DNA of 49,689 bases, from the NCBI GenBank assembly GCA_903830625.1, contig CAIKUK010000009.1, positions 1 to 49,689 of the forward strand, read 5' to 3'. The notes under the pieces are model-generated. The model ran no database searches, had not been told where the DNA came from, and was given only the letters and a program-made list of their open reading frames with translations. The translations under genes were made by a program, and so were the position numbers. Positions within the stretch are counted from its first letter, which is position 1. Each line of letters starts with the position of its first letter. Positions 44,670-49,689 of this stretch are shown in pieces. This DNA is from Candidatus Yanofskyibacteriota bacterium (GTDB taxonomy: Bacteria > Patescibacteriota > Minisyncoccia > 2-02-FULL-40-12 > GWA2-44-9).

Positions 44670-44770
44670 GCTCTAATTGTATCATTAATTTTAGACGTAA
44701 ACACACCAATCTGTGGATACCACAGAACTGATTCCATACGTCCATGTTTTTACCATTAAAAACTTAATAC

Positions 44771-45610
44771 TTATGGCTGGAGAATATCTTCAGTCCGGCC
44801 GTTGATAGAGATAACAACGTTATTTACACCGGAAAATTGTTTGAGGGTGTTTGTGATTTGAGACCGGATAGCTTGGACACGGCAAGAACCGCCGACTTGA
44901 AATTCCAATGTCTCGTCAAAATCGGCGTAAATCGTATCGCCGGTTCGACGCACTGAATTTATCTGCACACCATCGGGAATAATTGTAGTTGCACCAGCGG
45001 CTTTTTCAGAAGCGGTCGGGCCTTTTAATAATTCATATAGACTGACGTAGGCCACTTCCGAAGTTTTGGTAATCTGACGCGAATACAAACTAACCACACT
45101 GCAGTCGTTGCCGACCGGCGTTTGAATAAAAGCCACTTTAACACTTGCCGTAGCCACAGAATTTAATTTTATTGGAACTGAAGCATATCCTTCAAATGAG
45201 CCATCTCCTTTTGGTGCATAGCTAAACGCCTCTATTTTTAAATCGGAACCCGCTCCGACTGGGATTGGAATTTTGACGCTGTAATTTCCAAAAAGCCCCA
45301 TCTCTTTGGCATCAGAAAATACGTGGGCCGTGGCCACTACTTTGCCGGCCATATCTTTTATTTGAACCGTGAACTGGTTTTCAAACACTCGGGCTTGGCC
45401 AGAAACGGTTATGGGTGAATCAACTGATTGGTTGGCTTTGGGTGAAGTAATGGTTATGTTCTGAACCGGGGTCGGACTCGCAGAAACTGTAACCGAAGCA
45501 GTCGGAGTTAATTCATCCCCAGATTTTGTAATGGAAATAAACCACCAAAGACCCAAACCGAGCAAGATGACAACCAATATCGATAAAATGAGGTTTTTAT
45601 TCATAGCCAT
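44771..45610 (-). CDS. Gmad2 / GerMN domain membrane-anchored protein
   Basis: 279 residues: N-terminal membrane anchor (about residues 6-24), Ser/Thr/Pro linker, a Gmad2 immunoglobulin-like domain (ITITSPKANQSVDSPITVSG, about 60-150) and a GerMN domain (VSLYELLKGPTASEKAAG, GDTIYADFDETLEF, about 165-275). Homologs are spore-germination lipoprotein-like proteins, but in Patescibacteria they are likely envelope proteins of unknown role. Start at 45610 with GAGGT five bases upstream; 45604 is the alternative. Confidence 0.82.
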   Translation of the reverse strand: MAMNKNLILSILVVILLGLGLWWFISITKSGDELTPTASVTVSASPTPVQNITITSPKANQSVDSPITVSGQARVFENQFTVQIKDMAGKVVATAHVFSDAKEMGLFGNYSVKIPIPVGAGSDLKIEAFSYAPKGDGSFEGYASVPIKLNSVATASVKVAFIQTPVGNDCSVVSLYSRQITKTSEVAYVSLYELLKGPTASEKAAGATTIIPDGVQINSVRRTGDTIYADFDETLEFQVGGSCRVQAIRSQITNTLKQFSGVNNVVISINGRTEDILQP

Positions 45611-45703
45611 ATAATACCTCTTTTGTAATGATTGTACAGGCAGATACAAGGCTATAATCTTTACGTTTCGGCCTTTTTAATGTAGAATTTAATGAGCTGC
45701 GAT

Positions 45704-45758
45704 GCCCTCGTAGCTCAAAGCCGACGCTGCGGTCGGCTCCCCGACAGAATCGTCGGGG
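45704..45758 (+). other. tRNA 5' fragment followed by two hairpins
   Basis: GCCCTCGTAGCTCAA looks like the acceptor and D-arm start of a tRNA, but the rest is missing. It is followed by GCCGAC/GTCGGC (45720-45737) and CCCCGAC/GTCGGGG (45739-45758) hairpins. Possibly a tRNA interrupted by a repeat insertion. Low certainty. Confidence 0.4.
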
Positions 45759-45775
45759 CGGAAAAATTAGATAAT

Positions 45776-45847
45776 CCGCCCGTAGTTCAATGGATAGAAC
45801 TGGAGATTTCTAAACTCCAAATGTAGGTCCGATTCCTACCGGGCGGA
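45776..45847 (+). tRNA. tRNA-Arg (TCT)
   Basis: Acceptor CCGCCCG/CGGGCGG with A73, D stem GTTC/GAAC, anticodon arm GGAGA-TTTCTAA-ACTCC (one A-A mismatch at the loop end; anticodon TCT), T arm GTAGG-TCCGATT-CCTAC. CCA is not encoded. Reads AGA/AGG codons. Confidence 0.9.
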
Positions 45848-45864
45848 CAAGGTTAGTAAAATTT

Positions 45865-45938
45865 CGGGCCGGAGTATGCCGGTAGTACGCCTGATTTGGG
45901 ATCAGGTAGACCGAGTTCGATTCTCGGCGGCCCGACCA
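45865..45938 (+). tRNA. tRNA-Pro (TGG)
   Basis: Acceptor CGGGCCG/CGGCCCG with A73 and an encoded CCA, D stem GTAT/GTAC, anticodon arm CCTGA-TTTGGGA-TCAGG (anticodon TGG), T arm CCGAG-TTCGATT-CTCGG. It is the last gene before the plus-strand XRE-GH130-GT4 island. Confidence 0.93.
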
Positions 45939-45957
45939 TCCAAAACTGAACGATTTT

Positions 45958-46005
45958 TCCGCCGCCGTCGAATTTCGTATTTCGCTTTGCGAAATACGCC
46001 GCCCA
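45958..46005 (+). repeat. REP-like end, left side of the plus-strand island
   Basis: TCCGCCGCCGTCGAATTT, then an hairpin CGTATTTCG/CGAAATACG, then CCGCCCA. The same 18 bp and layout recur in inverted orientation at the right edge of the window (49672-49689). Confidence 0.7.
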
Positions 46006-46027
46006 CCCTTTACTAAAAATAAATAAT

Positions 46028-46083
46028 GTAGTATCATTATATTAGTGCCAAAGAAAAGTCATACTCCAATATAATAATACTAC
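46028..46083. repeat. 16-bp inverted repeat upstream of the XRE gene
   Basis: 46028-46043 and 46068-46083 are complementary at 15 of 16 positions with a 24-base spacer, ending 12 bases before the XRE start. It may be the operator of the regulator. Confidence 0.65.
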
Positions 46084-46095
46084 CATAAATAAATT

Positions 46096-46323
46096 ATGTC
46101 AAAACAAGATTATTCACTATCAAAAAATCTTAAAAAGCTACGAAAGCAAAAAGGGCTTTCACAAGATCGGCTCGCTAAACTCGCTGATGTTGCCAACAAC
46201 ACGATTATTAAAATTGAACAGGGCGAGAATATAAACCCAACGCTTGATACATTAAAGAAAATTACGAAAGCCCTTGATGTTGGTTTAGATGAATTAAGCG
46301 GTTATCAATTACGGGGTAAATAA
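46096..46323 (+). CDS. XRE-family HTH transcriptional regulator
   Basis: 75 residues: SLSKNLKKLRKQKGLSQDRL, AKLADVANNTIIKIEQGENI and a final helix LDTLKKITKALDVGLDELSG, a complete single-domain Cro/CI-type HTH. The 16-bp inverted repeat just upstream is a candidate binding site. It precedes the GH130 and glycosyltransferase genes by 30 bases and may regulate them. Confidence 0.9.
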   Translation: MSKQDYSLSKNLKKLRKQKGLSQDRLAKLADVANNTIIKIEQGENINPTLDTLKKITKALDVGLDELSGYQLRGK

Positions 46324-46353
46324 AAGTCTAACTAATTAATTAATAAAAAAATT

Positions 46354-47379
46354 ATGATCACAGTTAAAAACGAGGGAATAATTTTAGAAAAAACAAATCT
46401 GGAATTCGAAAATAAGGGTGTTTTAAACCCGGCCTGCATCCAGGTGGATGGCATTACCCACATGTTCTATCGGGCAATTAACCATAATGATATTTCTTCC
46501 ATAGGTTACTGCCAGCTGAAAGATAATAAAGTTGTAAAAAGACTTAAGGAGCCGGTTCTCTTTCCAGAATATGATTACGAGAAAAAGGGTGTAGAAGATC
46601 CCAGAATTACTCTTTTAGAGGGAACATACTATCTTTTCTACACCGCCTATGACGGTAAAAACGCTCTTATTTCCTACGCCACAAGCAAAGATCTTATCCA
46701 TTTCGCCAAACAGGGCATTATCTCGCCGAAAATCTCTTACGCTGAAGCCGAGGATATTTTTCGCAAGTCAAAAGTCAGAGAAAGATATACTATGTTTGAG
46801 ATGTTTTACAAAGAGAGAGAGGGGAAAGACATGTTGTTATTTGAAAAAGATGCTTCTCTCTTTCCCCAAAAATTCAATCATAAATTTGCTCTTCTCCACC
46901 GTATTCTGCCCGGAATCCAAATTGTTTACTTTAACAATTTCTCAGAACTTACTGAAGACCGCTGGCGCGATTATCTCAAGAATTTAGGTGATTTTATTGT
47001 GCTTGATCCTCTCTTTTGGTTTGAAAACCGTAACATTGGCGGCGGTTGTCCCCCGATTGAAACAAAAGACGGATGGCTTATTATCTATCATGCGGTGGAG
47101 GATACCCCTTTTGGAAAAATCTATCATGTCTCCGCTGCCCTGCTTGATCTCAAAAATCCCCTAAAAGTTTTGGGGAGATTAAAAGAACCTCTGTTTTCCC
47201 CAAAGGCTTCTTGGGAAAAAAGTGGTGTTACAAATAATGTTGTCTTTCCTACCGGAGCAGTCGTAAGAGATAAAAGACTTTATATTTATTATGGGGCTGC
47301 CGACAAATTAATCGCCGCAAAATCTGTTAACCTCACAGAACTGTTGACTGAACTCAAAGAAAGCCCCCTAAAAGTATGA
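46354..47379 (+). CDS. GH130-family glycoside phosphorylase/hydrolase
   Basis: 341 residues with a five-bladed propeller pattern of GH130: GVLNPACIQVDGITHMFYRA, EDPRITLLEGTYYLFYTAYD, IGGGCPPIETKDGWLIIYHA and SGVTNNVVFPTGAVV. GH130 enzymes phosphorolyse or hydrolyse beta-mannosides. EDPR carries conserved active-site residues of the family. Its stop overlaps the next ATG (ATGA), and such pairing of GH130 with a glycosyltransferase suggests a role in making or trimming a mannose-containing glycan. Confidence 0.88.
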   Translation: MITVKNEGIILEKTNLEFENKGVLNPACIQVDGITHMFYRAINHNDISSIGYCQLKDNKVVKRLKEPVLFPEYDYEKKGVEDPRITLLEGTYYLFYTAYDGKNALISYATSKDLIHFAKQGIISPKISYAEAEDIFRKSKVRERYTMFEMFYKEREGKDMLLFEKDASLFPQKFNHKFALLHRILPGIQIVYFNNFSELTEDRWRDYLKNLGDFIVLDPLFWFENRNIGGGCPPIETKDGWLIIYHAVEDTPFGKIYHVSAALLDLKNPLKVLGRLKEPLFSPKASWEKSGVTNNVVFPTGAVVRDKRLYIYYGAADKLIAAKSVNLTELLTELKESPLKV

Positions 47380-49592
47380 GCGCCAACCAGCGGGATAAAT
47401 CTTGGATCGTCTATCTGGCTACCTTCCCGCCACGACAGTGCGGTATAGCTACCTTTACCGAGGATCTTACCAATGCTATTGATCAAATGTTTGGACCGTC
47501 GGTTAAGTCAAAGATTGTCGCGATGAATCTTACTGAAGTAAGTCATTTCCCATATCCTGACAAAGTAATTCTCCAGATAAGCCAACCTCGTGAAGAGGAT
47601 TATATTAACGCTGCCAACAAGCTCAACCAGCTCAAAGAGGTAAAGCTTGTCAATATTCAACATGAATTTGGTATCTTCGGAGGAGAATATGGTTCGCATC
47701 TGCTTCTATTTCTGAAAAAACTTCAAAAACCGGTTGTTATCACATTTCACACCGTTCTTCCCGCCCCAGATGAAAGAATGCGCAACACCGTTCAAGCTAT
47801 AATGAAATATTCGAAAGGAATAGTCGTCATGACTCACTCTTCAAAGGAAATTCTCGAGAAGGATTATGGATTAAATCCTGATCGAATTCAAGTTATTCCT
47901 CATGGAATCCATCATGTTCCCTATAGAACCAGTAAAAACGCCAAATCTGCCCTCGGTTTTTCTGGCAGACTAATTCTTTCAACCTTTGGGTTTCTTAGTC
48001 CCGGTAAAGGGGTTGAGTATGTAATTGAGGCAATGCCTTCGGTAGTAGAAAAATTTCCTAATGTTCAATTTCTTATTGCTGGCGTTACTCATCCTACTGT
48101 TTTGGAGCAGGAAGGCGAAACTTACCGTAATTTTCTTACTAAAAAAGTGCATCAACTTGATTTAAGCAACTATGTTTCTTTTTATAACACCTACCTTAGT
48201 CTAAACGACCTCCTCGGCTTTTTAGAGGCTACCGATGTCTACCTTTCCACCTCCTTAAATCCAAACCAAACTGTCTCCGGCACTTTATCTTACGCCCTTG
48301 GCAGTGGTCGTCCGGTAATATCCACAGCCTTTGCCCAAGCCAAACAAGACATCACGAATGAGGTCGGCATATTAATTGACTTCAAAAATCCCCGGGCTTT
48401 CACCGATGCCATCATTAAATTATTGGGAAGTGATGAGTTGCGTCTACGGATGGGTAAAAACGCTTATTTCCGCACAAGACACATGACCTGGGAAAATGTT
48501 GCCCTTTCCTACCTGAAATATTTCTCGCAATTTGTACCGGAGCTAATCCGAGAGCAAAGAAAACTTCCACCTATAAAGCTTACACATCTGGCTAAATTAA
48601 CTGACGATTTTGGCATTATTCAGTTTGCCAATCTTACCGAACCGGATCTTTCTTCTGGATACACCTTAGACGATAATGCCCGAGCCTTAATCGTTGCCAC
48701 TCTCCATTATAAAAAATTTAGGATTCACTCTTCATTAAAACTCGCCTCCATATACCTAAACTTTCTTTCTGGGGTAGCCAAACCCGATGGTCATTTCGAT
48801 AACTATATCAATTCAAACCGCGCTATTGACGAACAGAAAAATCGCCAGGAAAACCTAGAAGATGCCAACGCTAGGGCCCTATATGCCATAGCACTTGTTT
48901 CAACTACCAAACAAATCCCCAAACGTCTAAGACGTCAAGCCCATTTTCTCTTTGAACAGAGTTTCCGGAAAAATATTGCTTTCTCCTCGCCTCGTGCTAT
49001 CGCTTTTTACATTAAGGCTCTCTATTGTTTGCTTTCGAAATGGAAAGAACCCAAGACTCTCGCTGCCTTAAGGCTCCACTGTGAACAACTCGTGACTCTG
49101 TATGAGAAGAGTCACTCGCCTGAATGGGAGTGGTTTGAGCATTATTTAACATATTCAAATGCCATCCTACCAGAAGCGCTCCTCCTCGGATATAAAATAA
49201 CCGGCGAGAGAAGATATCTCGAAGTGGCTGAAAAAACCCTAAACTTCCTAATTAAACACACCTATAAGGATAGTATGTACATTCCTATCGGCCAAAGCGG
49301 CTGGTTTCCTAAGGAAGGGACAAGACAGCATTTTGACCAACAGCCCGAGGATACCACTGCCACCGTAGAAGCCCTCAATGTAATGTTTCAGGTAACAAAC
49401 AGGAAGCATTACAAGGAATTAGTTAACATCGCATTTAACTGGTTCTTGGGGGATAATATTCTTGGGCAGGTTGTATATGATCGAACCACTGGAGGATCCT
49501 ATGATGGGGTTGGGGGAAAATTTATTAATCTAAATCAGGGTGCCGAGTCTACAATTTCTTATCTTTTGGCTCGTCTTTCTTTTGAGAGCTAG
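47376..49592 (+). CDS. GT4 glycosyltransferase with C-terminal alpha/alpha-barrel domain
   Basis: 738 residues. Residues 1-400 form a GT4 domain (FPPRQCGIATFTEDLTNAID, NIQHEFGIFGGEYG, STFGFLSPGKGVEYVIEAMP, then SGTLSYALGSGRPVISTAFA). Residues 410-735 look like an (alpha/alpha)6 barrel (LDDNARALIVATLHY, YINSNRAIDEQKNRQENLED, EWFEHYLTYSNAILPEAL, DTTATVEALNVMF), as found in glycan-processing enzymes. Coupled to GH130. The pair probably elongates and trims mannosides. No Shine-Dalgarno; translation is likely coupled. Confidence 0.86.
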   Translation: MSANQRDKSWIVYLATFPPRQCGIATFTEDLTNAIDQMFGPSVKSKIVAMNLTEVSHFPYPDKVILQISQPREEDYINAANKLNQLKEVKLVNIQHEFGIFGGEYGSHLLLFLKKLQKPVVITFHTVLPAPDERMRNTVQAIMKYSKGIVVMTHSSKEILEKDYGLNPDRIQVIPHGIHHVPYRTSKNAKSALGFSGRLILSTFGFLSPGKGVEYVIEAMPSVVEKFPNVQFLIAGVTHPTVLEQEGETYRNFLTKKVHQLDLSNYVSFYNTYLSLNDLLGFLEATDVYLSTSLNPNQTVSGTLSYALGSGRPVISTAFAQAKQDITNEVGILIDFKNPRAFTDAIIKLLGSDELRLRMGKNAYFRTRHMTWENVALSYLKYFSQFVPELIREQRKLPPIKLTHLAKLTDDFGIIQFANLTEPDLSSGYTLDDNARALIVATLHYKKFRIHSSLKLASIYLNFLSGVAKPDGHFDNYINSNRAIDEQKNRQENLEDANARALYAIALVSTTKQIPKRLRRQAHFLFEQSFRKNIAFSSPRAIAFYIKALYCLLSKWKEPKTLAALRLHCEQLVTLYEKSHSPEWEWFEHYLTYSNAILPEALLLGYKITGERRYLEVAEKTLNFLIKHTYKDSMYIPIGQSGWFPKEGTRQHFDQQPEDTTATVEALNVMFQVTNRKHYKELVNIAFNWFLGDNILGQVVYDRTTGGSYDGVGGKFINLNQGAESTISYLLARLSFES

Positions 49593-49616
49593 ATCCAGCG
49601 CTCCCTGCTCCCCGAT

Positions 49617-49689
49617 CGGGTCGAGGACAAGTTTTGCGGGGAATGGGCGGCGCGCCAGCTTTGCTGGCACAAAATTCGACGGCGGCGGA
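49617..49689 (-). repeat. REP-like end, right side of the plus-strand island
   Basis: Read on the minus strand: TCCGCCGCCGTCGAATTT, then hairpin GCCAGC/GCTGGC, then CGCCGCCCA. It mirrors 45958-46005. The preceding bases include CCCCGATCGGG. The window ends exactly at this repeat. Confidence 0.7.

Noticed and set aside
45704-45718. Complete additional tRNA gene
   Set aside because: Only the 5' 15 bases look tRNA-like; no anticodon or T arm follows before the hairpins.

Overview
The window looks like a chromosome segment from a Candidate Phyla Radiation / Patescibacteria (Parcubacteria-like) bacterium. This is inferred from the compact ribosomal block infA-rpmJ-rpsM-rpsK-rpsD-rpoA-rplQ-rplM-rpsI, a short AlaS that stops before the C-terminal domains, an RNA polymerase alpha subunit without its C-terminal domain, a baseplate-J-like membrane protein, PEGA and DUF5667 membrane proteins, and core genes that nearly all lack a Shine-Dalgarno (SD) sequence. 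Translation uses the standard table in every reading frame I followed.

Layout. 1-7869: minus-strand envelope operon (S41 protease, LytR-CpsA-Psr ligase, two GT2 enzymes, O-antigen ligase-type protein, a GT2-GT4 fusion). 7894-13975: Pif1-type helicase, EngB and a transglutaminase-like protein, mixed with small accessory genes. 13976-19311: a MerR-like/GHKL-ATPase plus STAS-like pair bracketed by a 52-bp duplication of the neighbouring DUF167 gene, then a restriction-modification operon (C5 methyltransferase, ThaI-like endonuclease, Vsr, AIPR) and a DUF3892 protein. 19312-23640: a 209-nt inverted structure, membrane protein, NYN nuclease, GT4, then four small plus-strand genes. 23643-30760: mreB, a PEGA protein and the ribosomal block. 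30854-36783: baseplate-J-like protein, GIY-YIG protein, dus, a roughly 330-nt structured RNA gene and alaS. 36823-49592: UvrD-nuclease, obgE, small membrane proteins, a sigma/DUF5667 pair, tRNA-His, an HNH protein, a Gmad2/GerMN lipoprotein-like protein, tRNA-Arg, tRNA-Pro, and a plus-strand XRE-GH130-GT4 island whose outer ends are 18-bp inverted repeats.

Two layers of genes are visible. Core genes have no SD, often with a -10 box only 6-10 bases before the start codon (leaderless style). Scattered among them are about a dozen small, GC-richer, single-gene units, most with a strong AGGAGG-type SD, many with a near-consensus -35/-10 promoter, and most with their own intrinsic terminator; five encode CxxC zinc-ribbon-like proteins. 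They look like imported self-sufficient expression cassettes.

The most unusual content is repeat biology: a 136-bp element with 18-bp perfect terminal inverted repeats occurring twice, each time ending exactly at the ATG of a core gene (engB, uvrD); palindromic insertions carried in frame inside coding genes (a shared family in dus and alaS, others in a DUF5667 protein, UvrD and glycosyltransferases); a three-copy CTAGG-rich leader before ribosomal protein genes; and an independently transcribed structured RNA between dus and alaS that I cannot assign to a known family.
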